From the NCBI RefSeq assembly GCF_041361465.1, contig NZ_JBGKAC010000001.1:744001-808000 (forward strand): a DNA stretch of 64,000 nucleotides, given 5' to 3'. Source of the stretch: Halobaculum sp. MBLA0143 (lineage in GTDB: Archaea > Halobacteriota > Halobacteria > Halobacteriales > Haloferacaceae). The translations under genes were made by a program, and so were the position numbers. Below the pieces are notes generated by a model. The model saw nothing but the letters and a program-made list of their open reading frames with translations, had not been told where the DNA came from and did not search any database. Below, piece by piece: positions 43,032 through 51,891 of this stretch (the first letter of the stretch is position 1; the number at the start of each line of letters is the position of its first letter).

Positions 43032-43442
43032 GTGCCCGACCGACTGCTCCGGGTGAACGCCTACACGACGCTGGACATGGCGTCCGTCACGACGCTCCAG
43101 CGCCGCGCCGACGGCACGGACGGCGACCACTCGGCGGCCGACACGGAGTCGCTGGGCGTCGTCAACGCGACCGCCGACCGTCGAGCCCCCGACGAGATCC
43201 GGCTGGAGGTGGAGGCGGACCACACGGAGACCGGACTGCCCGCCCACGCCGAACGCGTCCACCTCGCGCCCGACGAGGCCGAGGAACTGGCGGCCGCGCT
43301 GGAACGACACGCGGGGCGTGTGCGAGACGCGAACGAGGAGGCAGACGCGGACGACGACTCGGAGACGGACGCGGACGACGACTCGGAGACGGACACGGAC
43401 GACGACTCGGAGACGGACACGGACGACGCGTCGACGGCGTAG
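43032..43442 (+). CDS. DUF6360-like small protein with acidic repeats
   Basis: A 136-residue protein starting MPDRLLRVNAYTTLDMASVT from the GTG at 43032. Residues 1-95 form a compact domain typical of DUF6360, found beside nitrite/sulfite reductase in haloarchaea. The C-terminus is a tail of four near-identical units of eight residues (DDDSETDT), a disordered acidic extension. The start lies one base after the nirA stop, so it is translationally coupled and probably assists that enzyme. Confidence 0.8.
   Translation: MPDRLLRVNAYTTLDMASVTTLQRRADGTDGDHSAADTESLGVVNATADRRAPDEIRLEVEADHTETGLPAHAERVHLAPDEAEELAAALERHAGRVRDANEEADADDDSETDADDDSETDTDDDSETDTDDASTA
43343..43430 (+). repeat. 24-base tandem repeat coding an acidic tail
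   Basis: About three and a half copies of GACGCGGACGACGACTCGGA plus GACG (24 bases), differing only in GCG/ACG. They keep frame and encode repeated DDDSETDT. Slippage would alter tail length in multiples of eight residues. Confidence 0.85.
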
Positions 43443-43688
43443 TCCCGCGTTCCGGGAGCCGTCCCGACGGCGTCGGAAGCCGGCGACGACTCTTGTGTCC
43501 CCGTCCCCACAGTGGGTACGTGGCCGGCGGCGAGGCGGCTGGTGACTCCGGCGGGGTGGCCCACCCTACCTCGTCCGTTCGCCGCGGCCACGGTTCACCG
43601 TGTGTGCGTGCTAGCTGCGGACCCGGAGACGCCCGCGCGAGCCGGTCGCATCGAACTTCCTATCACCCCGGCGTGCGTACTCGAACAC

Positions 43689-44168
43689 GTGAAACTGGAG
43701 ACACTCCACCCACGGGTCAGGCTGGTGTGGGTGGCCAGCACCCTGGTGTCGGCCGGGCTCCTCGCGGGGTTCGGGTTCGTCGGCGACAGACTCGGCGTCG
43801 AACTCCCCGTCGGACCGTCGCCGCTCGTCCTGTTCGGCGCGGTGGCGACCCTGGTCGGACTGCTCGGGATCGTGTTCGCCGTCCTGCGCTACCGGGTGTG
43901 GGGGTACGAGATCAGAGACGACTCGCTGTACCTGGTGCGAGGGGTGCTCACTCGCCGGGTGTCGTCCGTCCCGTTCGTCCGGGTCCAACACGTCGACACG
44001 CGCCGCGGGCCGGTCGAGCGGGCCGTCGGCCTCGCCAGCGTGGTCGTGTACACCGCCGGCTCCCGCGGCGCCGACATCACGGTGCCGGGGCTGACGCCGG
44101 ACCGCGCCACGCAGCTCCGCGAGCGTCTGCGCGAACTGGCCGCCGAGAGCGAGTACGACGCCGTCTGA
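43689..44168 (+). CDS. PH-domain membrane protein, YdbS-like
   Basis: A 159-residue membrane protein with two helices (about 13-30 and 43-63) followed by one bacterial PH (DUF304) domain, seen in YRVWGYEIRDDSLYLVRGVL and FVRVQHVDTRRGPVERAVGL. It forms a pair with the larger PH-domain gene four bases downstream, as YdbS and YdbT do in Bacillus. The GTG at 43689 begins the family sequence MKLETLHPRVRLVW. The 246-base gap before it (43443-43688) shows no other gene. Confidence 0.85.
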   Translation: MKLETLHPRVRLVWVASTLVSAGLLAGFGFVGDRLGVELPVGPSPLVLFGAVATLVGLLGIVFAVLRYRVWGYEIRDDSLYLVRGVLTRRVSSVPFVRVQHVDTRRGPVERAVGLASVVVYTAGSRGADITVPGLTPDRATQLRERLRELAAESEYDAV

Positions 44169-44172
44169 CCCC

Positions 44173-46005
44173 ATGCGACGACTCCACTCCCGGTCGGCCG
44201 CGATCGACGCGCTCCAGGGCGGCGTCCAGCTCGGGTCGGCGGCGTTGTTCGGCGCCTTCTTCCTCGCCAACCAGGCGGACCTGTTGCCGTTCAGTGTCGC
44301 CCTCCTGTTGGCGCCGCTCGGGTTCCTCCTGGGGGCCGGCTACCAGGTGGCGTACTACTACCGGTTCGGCTACGAGCTGACGGCCGACGAGCTGATCGTG
44401 GAGAGCGGCGTGATCGGCCGCCAGCGCCGCGAGATCCCGCTCGAACGGATTCAGAACGTGGACGTGAGCCGGCCGGCGCTCAAGCGCGCGCTCGGGCTGG
44501 CGGTCGTGGCGTTCGAGACCGCCGGCGGCTCCGGTACGGAGGCGAGTTTAGACGCCGTCTCCCCGGAGGAGGCCGACCGACTCCAACGCGAGGTCGGACC
44601 CCGCGCCCGTCGCCGCCGGGAGCGCGCCGAGGGGGGCGAGCAGACGGCCGAAGACGAGCCCCCGGTCGAAGAGCAGGTCGTGTACGAGATCTCCGACCAC
44701 GAGCTGCGGGTGTTGAGCGCCGTCTCCTTCCGGCCGGGAGCGTTCGCGGTGCCGTTCGTCGGCATCCCGTTCGGGGGTGACGAGGCGACGACCCGGGCGC
44801 TGCGGTTCGTCGGAATCGACCTCCGCGCGGGGGTCCGCGAGCTGGCGACGCTGAACCCGGTGACGCTCGCAACCGGCGCGATCGGTGCGGTCCTCGCGTA
44901 CCTGTTGGCCGTCTGGCTCGTCAGTGTCGTCCTGACGTACCTCCAGTACTACGGCTTCCGGCTGGAGCGGGCCGGCGACGAGCTCCGGTACGAGCGCGGG
45001 CTCGTCGGGCGGTACTCCGGAACGATCCCGCTGGGGAAGGTGCAGACGGTGACGGTCGGCGAGAACGTGCTGATGCGGCGGCTGGGCTACGCCGCACTGG
45101 CGGTGGAGACGGCCGGCTACGCCCCGGGCTCCAACGGGAGCGGCGGCTCGGAGACGACGGTCCCGCTCGGGACCCGGTCGCACGTGTTGGAGCTCGCACG
45201 AGAGGTGTTGGCCGCCAGCGACGACACCGGTCGCTACGAGGCCGGCGAGGGGTTCGACGAGTCGACGGACAGCGGGCCGGTCGTGGATCCGGCGTTCCAA
45301 CGGCCGGCAGACCGCGCCAAGCGCCGCTACGTTCGGCGGTACCTGATCGGGCTGGGCGTGCTCGCGCTCGCGGCGTTCGGGCTCGCGCAGGTGACGGCGC
45401 TGCCGGCGGTCGCGGCCGCGACGCCGTTCGCGCTGGCGCCGGTGACGCCGCTGGCCGCCCGGCTGAAGTGGCGGAACCGCGGCTACCACGAGACGGAGTG
45501 GTCGCTCGTCACCCGCGAGGGGTTCTGGCGTCGTCACACCCGGATCGTCCCGGCGTTCCGGCTCCAGACGGTGATCCTCACGCGGACGCTGTTCCAGCGT
45601 CGGTGGGACCTGGCGAGCGTCACGGCCGACACGGCCAGCTCCGCGAGTGTGATCGGGAGTGACGCCACCGTCCACGACGTAGACCCGGAGCGGGCGGAGT
45701 CGATCCGGGTCGCGTTGTTGGAGCGACTCGACGGCTCGCTGGCGGAGCGACGCCACGCTGCCCGACAGCGTGCCGTCGCCCGCGCGACCGCCGGCGGCAG
45801 CGAGACGGGCGACGACGGCGGGACGGAGCAGTCGGCGGAGGCGGCCGACCCGTCCGTCCGGGAGACGGACGCGTCGACCGACCGCGACCCGGTCCGCGAG
45901 GGCCCAGTCGCGGACACAGACGAGACGGAGTTCGAGTGGGCCGACGAGCCGTCGCCGGACGGCGACGCCCGCAACGGCCACCACCCGGACGACGGGACGG
46001 ACTGA
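44173..46005 (+). CDS. PH-domain membrane protein, YdbT-like
   Basis: A 610-residue membrane protein with three PH (DUF304) modules, each preceded by a helix pair: FGYELTADELIVESGVIGRQ, YGFRLERAGDELRYERGLVG and RGYHETEWSLVTREGFWRRH. The pattern R-I/L-Q-x-V after each is conserved (LERIQNVDV, LGKVQTVTV, FRLQTVIL). A long acidic disordered tail (about 525-610) ends the protein. With the preceding gene it is the equivalent of YdbS-YdbT, which in Bacillus is linked to resistance to some peptide antibiotics; the archaeal role is unknown. Confidence 0.88.
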   Translation: MRRLHSRSAAIDALQGGVQLGSAALFGAFFLANQADLLPFSVALLLAPLGFLLGAGYQVAYYYRFGYELTADELIVESGVIGRQRREIPLERIQNVDVSRPALKRALGLAVVAFETAGGSGTEASLDAVSPEEADRLQREVGPRARRRRERAEGGEQTAEDEPPVEEQVVYEISDHELRVLSAVSFRPGAFAVPFVGIPFGGDEATTRALRFVGIDLRAGVRELATLNPVTLATGAIGAVLAYLLAVWLVSVVLTYLQYYGFRLERAGDELRYERGLVGRYSGTIPLGKVQTVTVGENVLMRRLGYAALAVETAGYAPGSNGSGGSETTVPLGTRSHVLELAREVLAASDDTGRYEAGEGFDESTDSGPVVDPAFQRPADRAKRRYVRRYLIGLGVLALAAFGLAQVTALPAVAAATPFALAPVTPLAARLKWRNRGYHETEWSLVTREGFWRRHTRIVPAFRLQTVILTRTLFQRRWDLASVTADTASSASVIGSDATVHDVDPERAESIRVALLERLDGSLAERRHAARQRAVARATAGGSETGDDGGTEQSAEAADPSVRETDASTDRDPVREGPVADTDETEFEWADEPSPDGDARNGHHPDDGTD

Positions 46006-46016
46006 TCTCCCGGTCG

Positions 46017-47237
46017 TCAGTCCGTCAACAACGTATTAGTGGCGTCCGGGACGACCAACACGTCGTCGCCGGCGGTGATCGCGTCGGTCGCGGTCGGCGC
46101 GGATCCGAGGAGACACGACTCCACCAGATCCGGGCACTCGGCGTCGGTCACCCACACGTCCGTCTCGCGGAGGACTCGCGCGAGGACGAACGCCCGTTGT
46201 GCGCCCGGTGGGTAGCCGTCCGCGAGCGACTCGTACAGCGCGTCGGCGGAGTCCGCGGCGGTGAGGCGGTCGACGAACCGGCGTTCACCGGTGCCCTCGC
46301 CGGCCCCCTCGGGGAGCCGCGCCGGGAGGACGAGTCGGCCGTCGGGCGCGAGCGGATTCCGGTCGCCCAAGGCGACGTACGTCGCCGCCCGCGAGGCCTG
46401 GTAGAGGTTGGTCGCCTTCGACGGTGGGACGCCGGCGACGACGGCGTCGTAGTCGCCGTCGACGGAGACGGACAGCGCCTCGCGGGCCTGGCCGGCCAGT
46501 TCGCGCACGACGGCGCGGGGCCGGCCGGCGGCGACGCCGAGGACGCCCGCGGGGCCGTGGGTCACGTCGAGCGCGAACGTCGGGCCGGCGAGGTCGCCCG
46601 CGCGGTCGAGGAACGACCGGAACGGGTTCCCGTCGAGCCGGCCGAGCCGGACGCCCGGCTCCGAGAGGAGTTCGGGACCGTGGGTGTGCCGGATAAGCGG
46701 CTCGTCGCCGGCACCGACGACGACCGTCTTCGCGCCGCCGGAGAAGCCGGCGTACTGGTGTGGCTCGACGGTGCCGGTGGCGAGGACGGCGTCGGCGGCC
46801 GCGACCGTCTCGTGGACGCGGACGGGGACGCCGTCGACGCGGCCGACCTCGACGGTCGCGTCCGGGTCGTGGTTGACGGCCAACGGGGCGAACTCACCGA
46901 ACGCCGCCGACAGCTCCTCGTCGGTCATCGGGCGGTGGAGCCCCAGCCCGACGACGACGGTGACGGCCGAGCGCTCGACCGGCAGCCGGTCGAGCAACGC
47001 CGCGAGCAACGTCTCGTCGGGTGTCGCCCGCGTGCCGTCCGTGACGACGATCGCCACCTCGTCGTCTGAGTCGACGACTCGCTCGACGGGCGGGCCGTGC
47101 GGGTCCGCCAGCGCGCGCTCGCTCGCCTCGCGGACGTCGACCGGGTCGCCGCCCGGCGGCTCCGCGACCGTCGTGGTCCAGTTCGTCGGCCGGAGTCGGA
47201 GCCGCCCGTCGCCCAACGGCACCGTTGTCTCTGTCAC
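46017..47237 (-). CDS. larA: Lactate racemase-type protein (LarA family)
   Basis: A 406-residue member of the nickel-pincer racemase family. The key residues of LarA are present in order: GLGLHRPM (His101), VEPHQYAGFSGGAKTV (His160, Lys170) and RHTHGPEL (His184/186). LarA interconverts L- and D-lactate with a nickel-pincer nucleotide cofactor made by LarBCE; those genes are not in the window. Homologues can act on other 2-hydroxyacids, so the substrate is not certain. It converges on the PH-domain gene and is divergent from a transducer. Confidence 0.85.
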   Translation of the reverse strand: MTETTVPLGDGRLRLRPTNWTTTVAEPPGGDPVDVREASERALADPHGPPVERVVDSDDEVAIVVTDGTRATPDETLLAALLDRLPVERSAVTVVVGLGLHRPMTDEELSAAFGEFAPLAVNHDPDATVEVGRVDGVPVRVHETVAAADAVLATGTVEPHQYAGFSGGAKTVVVGAGDEPLIRHTHGPELLSEPGVRLGRLDGNPFRSFLDRAGDLAGPTFALDVTHGPAGVLGVAAGRPRAVVRELAGQAREALSVSVDGDYDAVVAGVPPSKATNLYQASRAATYVALGDRNPLAPDGRLVLPARLPEGAGEGTGERRFVDRLTAADSADALYESLADGYPPGAQRAFVLARVLRETDVWVTDAECPDLVESCLLGSAPTATDAITAGDDVLVVPDATNTLLTD

Positions 47238-47388
47238 TCCCCGACGTTCGGCCGGTTCCGTGTAAAATCCCGGTGAGACATCCCGGCATTCTATTTACAG
47301 AGGCACGGTTGTCGAATCGTGTAGTTACCGGAAATGAAAACTGTCCCCGGTCATTTTTTGTGCGAGTAGTCGAACGCTCCGACGACAG

Positions 47389-48843
47389 ATGTCCGAGAGC
47401 ACGGCACCGGGCGCAGTCGGTCGGGAGGTCGATGAGTCACCACGCCCGCGTTCGGAGCACGCCGATTCGTTGTACAGTGTCGAAGGGGCCGTCGAACGAA
47501 CGGAGACGGAGCGACTCCCGGAGGTGGTCGCCGCGCTGTCCGGCGGGAGCCACGGGCTCGGGGGTGGCGACGACCGTGCGCTCGCGTCGGCGGTCGTCTC
47601 CCCGTACGCGACGACAGAGCCGGCGTACGACGACGCCTGGGAGCGGGTTCGAGAGTCCGGTGGCTCTGTCGTCGACTACCTAGAGCTCCACGCGGCCGTC
47701 CTGGAGGGTGTCGTCGCCGAGACGCTGTCGGCGGCGGACGTGGACGAGGAGACGGCGACGGAGCTGGAGTCACAGCTCCGCGCGAGCGTTCGGACGACCC
47801 GCGAGAGCCTCAAGCGGCCGCTCGTCGCCCAGGGCCGGACGGACGGCGCCGCCGAAGAGGCGACCGACCTCCAGGAGACGGACGGCGAGACCCCGGGCGC
47901 GGACGAGGCCGCCGACGGGGAGCCGGCAGACGAGACCGACGCCGAGCCGGAAGGAGAAGCGGAGGAAGACGACTTCGACTTCGACTTCGAGGCACTGGGT
48001 GACTCTATCGAGGATCTCCAGATGTCGGCCACGGACATGTCCGACCGGATCGGCACCGTGAACGACATCCTCGCGGATCAGTCGGACGCCATCGGCACGG
48101 TACGCGGCGAGGTCGACTCGTTGTCCGCGACGACGGAGGAGATCGCCTCCTCCACGAGTCGGGTGAACCAACAGGCCGACAGGGCAGAGCAGTTGGCAGT
48201 CGAGGGGGTGGAGGCGGCCGAAGACACCGTCGACCGCATCGAGACGGTCGGGGAGAAACACGAGTCCGTCGTCGACGACGTGGACGAACTGGAGAACCAG
48301 GTGGACGAGATCGACGGTGTCGTCGACGTGATCAACGACATCGCCGACCAGACGAACATCATCGCGCTCAACGCCTCCATCGAGGCGGCCCGCGCGGGCG
48401 AGGCCGGCGACGGGTTCGCGGTCGTCGCAGACGAGGTGAAGGAACTCGCGGAGTCGACGAAGGCCCGGACGACGGACATCGAGGAGACGGTCACCTCGAT
48501 CAAGTCCGACACGGAGACGACGGTGGAGAACCTCCAACAGGCCAGCGAGGAGATCCGCGACGCCACCGAACGGGTCGACGAGATGATCGACACGCTCGAA
48601 GAGATCGCACAGGCGACTCAGGAGGCGTCCGACGGCGTCGAGGAGGTGTCTCGCGCCACGGACGAACAGGCCGCCTCCGCCGAGGAGGTCGCCTCGATGG
48701 TCGCCGACTCCGCCGACAACATCGCGGAGATCTCCGACGAGATGGACACGATCAGCGCATCCAACGAGATGTTCGAGATGGTGATCGACGACGCGCTCGA
48801 CACCGTCCGCGAGGCACAGGACGCGACCGCCGACGCCGACTGA
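47389..48843 (+). CDS. Soluble methyl-accepting transducer
   Basis: A 484-residue cytoplasmic transducer without membrane helices. The N-terminal about 140 residues are an unassigned helical sensor region (AGVAE-like HAAVLEGVVAETLSAADVD), followed by a Glu/Asp-rich linker (about 150-190) and a long coiled-coil signalling domain with the hairpin IADQTNIIALNASIEAARAG then GDGFAVVADEVKEL. Soluble haloarchaeal transducers sense internal signals such as redox state or amino acids. The ATG at 47389 follows an AT-rich stretch (CATTTTTTGTG) about 45 bases upstream. No Che genes lie nearby. Confidence 0.88.
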   Translation: MSESTAPGAVGREVDESPRPRSEHADSLYSVEGAVERTETERLPEVVAALSGGSHGLGGGDDRALASAVVSPYATTEPAYDDAWERVRESGGSVVDYLELHAAVLEGVVAETLSAADVDEETATELESQLRASVRTTRESLKRPLVAQGRTDGAAEEATDLQETDGETPGADEAADGEPADETDAEPEGEAEEDDFDFDFEALGDSIEDLQMSATDMSDRIGTVNDILADQSDAIGTVRGEVDSLSATTEEIASSTSRVNQQADRAEQLAVEGVEAAEDTVDRIETVGEKHESVVDDVDELENQVDEIDGVVDVINDIADQTNIIALNASIEAARAGEAGDGFAVVADEVKELAESTKARTTDIEETVTSIKSDTETTVENLQQASEEIRDATERVDEMIDTLEEIAQATQEASDGVEEVSRATDEQAASAEEVASMVADSADNIAEISDEMDTISASNEMFEMVIDDALDTVREAQDATADAD

Positions 48844-48849
48844 CGCCGC

Positions 48850-49548
48850 TCAGTCGCTCGCTCGTTCTCCCGTCTCTGTCGGCTCCAACAACGACGGGTC
48901 GTCGTTCGCGGGGCTGTTGACCGCAGTCGACACGGGGTAGGCGTGCATCCCCGTGTCGTCGTACGGCTCGAACAACGTCGACTCGTCGGCGCCGGACAGC
49001 CAGTCGGCCTCTCGCTCGGGGGGCAGGATCACGGCCATCCGGTGGTGGAGGTCTGCGACGAGGTCGTTCGGCTCCGTCGTCACGACGGCGAAGGTCTCGA
49101 TCGGGTCGTCGTCCACGTCGGTCCCGTCTGCGCCGAAGTCGGCCAGTCCCGCCTGTCGCGTCGGCGGCTGCCACCGTTCGTAGATCCCCGCCATGGCGAA
49201 CGGGCGGTCGTCCTCGAAGGCGACGCGGTGGGGCTGCTTGCCGGCTCCCGTCTCCGTCCACTCGTAGAAGCCGGTCGCGGGGACGAGACAGCGTCGGGAC
49301 TCGTAGGCGTCGGCGAACGACCGTTTCTCGGCGACCGTCTCCGCCCGGGCGTTGATGAGGTCGAACGACTCGTCGGCCCACGACGGGGTGAACCCCCACT
49401 CCATTCGGCGACACTCCCCGCCGTCCGTGACGACCGGGAGCTCCTGACCGGGAGCGCAGTTGTACCGGGGCTCGAACTCGCCGAAGTCGACGCCGAATCG
49501 GTCCGTCAGTCTCGCCGGCTCCGTGTGGAGTGAGTACCGTCCGCACAT
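48850..49548 (-). CDS. SRAP (HMCES/YedK-like) abasic-site protein
   Basis: A 232-residue protein beginning MCGRYSL. Cys2, exposed after removal of Met, crosslinks to abasic sites in single-stranded DNA in this family, protecting them. Other family marks are NARAETVAEKRSF, LVPATGFYEW (Glu of the active site) and LHHRMAVIL (His). The ATG at 49548 is fixed by the need for Cys at position 2; the longer frame is spurious. It converges on the transducer gene with six bases between. Confidence 0.92.
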   Translation of the reverse strand: MCGRYSLHTEPARLTDRFGVDFGEFEPRYNCAPGQELPVVTDGGECRRMEWGFTPSWADESFDLINARAETVAEKRSFADAYESRRCLVPATGFYEWTETGAGKQPHRVAFEDDRPFAMAGIYERWQPPTRQAGLADFGADGTDVDDDPIETFAVVTTEPNDLVADLHHRMAVILPPEREADWLSGADESTLFEPYDDTGMHAYPVSTAVNSPANDDPSLLEPTETGERASD

Positions 49549-49674
49549 CGGTGTCGTCTCCTCTCGGGGCCAGCGAGGCAAGTAGGTGTGGGTCTCGTGG
49601 GCCGGGTCCTCGCCGCGTCGCCGGCCGGACGTGGACCCACAACCCTCACGGCGGCCACGGACGGACGGAGAGAT

Positions 49675-49959
49675 ATGCCCGCGGAACTGGCGGAGAAGAC
49701 GGACCGGTACGGGGAGATGCTCGCAGACGCGCTGGCGGCCGCAGAGATCGCGGTGCCGGCGGACACGCCCGCCCACGACGCCGCCCGGGAGGTGCGGGAG
49801 ATGGCCGTCGCGTACCTGGACGACGGGGAACACTTCCGGGCGGCGGACGACCCGGTGAACGCGCTGGCGTCGTTCTCGTACGGCTACGGCTGGCTGGACT
49901 GTGGCGTTCGGCTGGGACTGTTCGACGTGCCGGAGGAGACGGAGCTGTTCACGGTCTGA
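49675..49959 (+). CDS. DUF357 family protein
   Basis: A 94-residue helical protein with the DUF357 pattern: ELAEKTDRYGEMLADALAAA, REMAVAYLDDGEHFRAADDP and VNALASFSYGYGWLDCGVRLG. The repeats of paired helices suggest a small bundle. DUF357 is an archaeal family of unknown role. The ATG at 49675 fits the family start. The gene is single and divergent from the SRAP gene. Confidence 0.88.
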   Translation: MPAELAEKTDRYGEMLADALAAAEIAVPADTPAHDAAREVREMAVAYLDDGEHFRAADDPVNALASFSYGYGWLDCGVRLGLFDVPEETELFTV

Positions 49960-49996
49960 GCGGCACGCGACTCGGGGCCGACGAGTGTCGTGGCCG

Positions 49997-50302
49997 TCAC
50001 CGCCGACCGCGGACGTGGTCGCTCGTGTCCACCTCGATGTCCAGCTTCTCCGTGCCGCGGATCCACGAGAGGTAGCCCGACAGCCGGTCGGCGTCGCGGA
50101 GCGCGTCGATCGTGTCGAAGTCCGCTCGGAGTTCCTCGTTGGTGAACGTGGCGTGGATCTGGTCGTGACAGGGGCGACACAGTGTCACGGTGGGACTCGT
50201 CTCCCGTTCCTCCGGCCGGAGGTGGTGTTCCTGGATCGCCTGGGAGTCGCGCCGGACGGCGTTCGGGAACACGCGCCGACAGAGCGCACAGGTGACCGAC
50301 AT
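49997..50302 (-). CDS. HNH-motif protein
   Basis: A 101-residue protein with two Cys pairs and a His pair: TCALC near the start, EHHLRPEE (the HNH His residues), and LCRPCHDQIHATF, which together form a zinc-stabilised HNH nuclease fold. A C-terminal 40 residues follow. Haloarchaea carry many single-domain HNH proteins whose substrate is unknown. It lies just upstream of nothing on its strand and near the MFS gene (44 bases). Confidence 0.85.
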   Translation of the reverse strand: MSVTCALCRRVFPNAVRRDSQAIQEHHLRPEERETSPTVTLCRPCHDQIHATFTNEELRADFDTIDALRDADRLSGYLSWIRGTEKLDIEVDTSDHVRGRR

Positions 50303-50345
50303 CGACGGGACAGAGGGGTCGCAGACGGTTGAACGGTACGGCGGG

Positions 50346-51533
50346 CTACAGGTCCAACGAGAGGAGGGCGTTGGCGGCGAGGACGACCAGACACGCGAGC
50401 AACACGACGACGACGCTGCCGAAGGCGACGACCCAGCCGGCCCGCTCCGCGAGCGTGCCGACGACGACGCTCCCGGGGGCCGCGGCGAACATGTAGACGG
50501 TGCGGACGAGCCCGAAGCCGTAGCCGCGTTCCTCCGCCGACAGCTGGTCCATGAACCGAGCCTGGACGGGGCCGGGCCAGGAGATACCCACTCCGAGAAC
50601 CCCGGCGCCGACGAACAACGCCGGACGGCCGGGGGCCAACAGGAGGACGGACAGCCCGGCCGCGGTCAGGGTGACGCTGGCGGCGATGGCGAAGTCACGC
50701 GAGATCCGGTCGGACAGCCGGCCGGCGACGGGCTGTGCCAGCGAGGAGAGCCCGAACACGCCGCCGAACACGAGACCGGCGGCGGTGGGGTCGATCCCGG
50801 TGCGGTGTTGGACGAGAAACGTCGGGAACAACGAGGAGAACGCCTGGAACGTGAAGCTGACCGCGATCGCGACGACAGTCGTGTAGGCGACGCTCGGTCG
50901 GGTCACGAGCGTCCGCAGTTGCTCGAGGTCGACGGCGGCACGCAGCGACCGGTCGGGGTTGGCCGGCGGGACCCGTGGGAGCAGGGCGACGGAGGCGGCG
51001 AGCACGGGCAGCGTGACGAGCGTGCCGGCGGCGACGGCGACCCGCCAGCCGAACGTCTCGCCGAGGAACCCCCCGACGGCGGGGTAGACGACACCCGCGA
51101 GCGCCCCGCCGGCCGTCAGCGCCCCCAAGGCTCCGCCGGCGTCGTCGAACAACCGAGACAGGAGTGAGGAGGCGGGCGAGAAGAACAGCCCGGCGCCGGC
51201 GCCGAGCACGACGGTGAACAGTGCGTACACGGGCAGCGAGGGGGCCAGCGCGACGAGGGTCGTCCCGAGGGCGGCGCCGCCGAGACCGACGAACAGGAGC
51301 CGACGCTCGCCGAACCGGTCCGCGAGCACGCCGCTGGGGAACTGGAACAGAGCGTACGTCGCCCACATCAGCGTGAGCGCGAGCCCGACGGTGGACTCGC
51401 TCGCGTCCAGGTCGGCGATGACGAACGGGACGACCGGACTCAGGAGGAACCGTGCGCCCAACTGTGTGAAGTTCCCGCCGGAGACGACAGCGAGGACTGT
51501 GCGACGCGACTCGACGCCCGACGACTGGGACAC
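50346..51533 (-). CDS. MFS transporter
   Basis: A 395-residue major-facilitator transporter with twelve predicted helices. The loop motif between helices 2 and 3 is GVLADRFGERRLLF, and its repeat in the second half is GRLSDRISRDF. The GTG at 51533 is selected since VSQSSGVESRRTVLAVVSGG leads directly into helix 1. Substrate is unknown. The gap upstream (51534-51891) has no other gene apart from the promoter of the next one. Confidence 0.88.
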   Translation of the reverse strand: MSQSSGVESRRTVLAVVSGGNFTQLGARFLLSPVVPFVIADLDASESTVGLALTLMWATYALFQFPSGVLADRFGERRLLFVGLGGAALGTTLVALAPSLPVYALFTVVLGAGAGLFFSPASSLLSRLFDDAGGALGALTAGGALAGVVYPAVGGFLGETFGWRVAVAAGTLVTLPVLAASVALLPRVPPANPDRSLRAAVDLEQLRTLVTRPSVAYTTVVAIAVSFTFQAFSSLFPTFLVQHRTGIDPTAAGLVFGGVFGLSSLAQPVAGRLSDRISRDFAIAASVTLTAAGLSVLLLAPGRPALFVGAGVLGVGISWPGPVQARFMDQLSAEERGYGFGLVRTVYMFAAAPGSVVVGTLAERAGWVVAFGSVVVVLLACLVVLAANALLSLDL

Positions 51534-51821
51534 GCTTCCCCGGAGGAGACGGATGGGCCTGAACCGTCCCCCCTGGGCAACACTGACCGCCACCGCAGCC
51601 CGAGACCGACGGCTGTGTGCGTCGTGTGAACGTCTCAGAGACGGGTGGGGTCCGTGGCTCGACCACACTGCTGCAGGCGCCGACCCGTGTCACTCCCGGT
51701 CGGAGCGGTCTCGTGTCTGTATCACACGACCACACCAGGAAAGAACTCTGGCGCCTCCGGCCGTTCGACCGTTCATCCCCCCAGAAAAAGTTCCGAGACA
51801 CAGGAACAGAAACCATTATCA

Positions 51822-51862
51822 ATTTCAACCGTTTCGGCTTGAAAATCCGATAGTATTAAATT
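51822..51862 (+). promoter_or_regulatory. Palindrome and TATA-like box of the tbsP-like gene
   Basis: ATTTCAA and TTGAAAAT (51822-51828 and 51839-51846) form a palindrome with a ten-base spacer directly upstream of the TATA-like run TAGTATTAAAT (51851-51861). The ATG of the regulator gene is at 51892. The position suits an activator or autoregulator site. Confidence 0.5.
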
Positions 51863-51891
51863 CTCTCGGCCCTTCAGACCAATTTGGGAAG

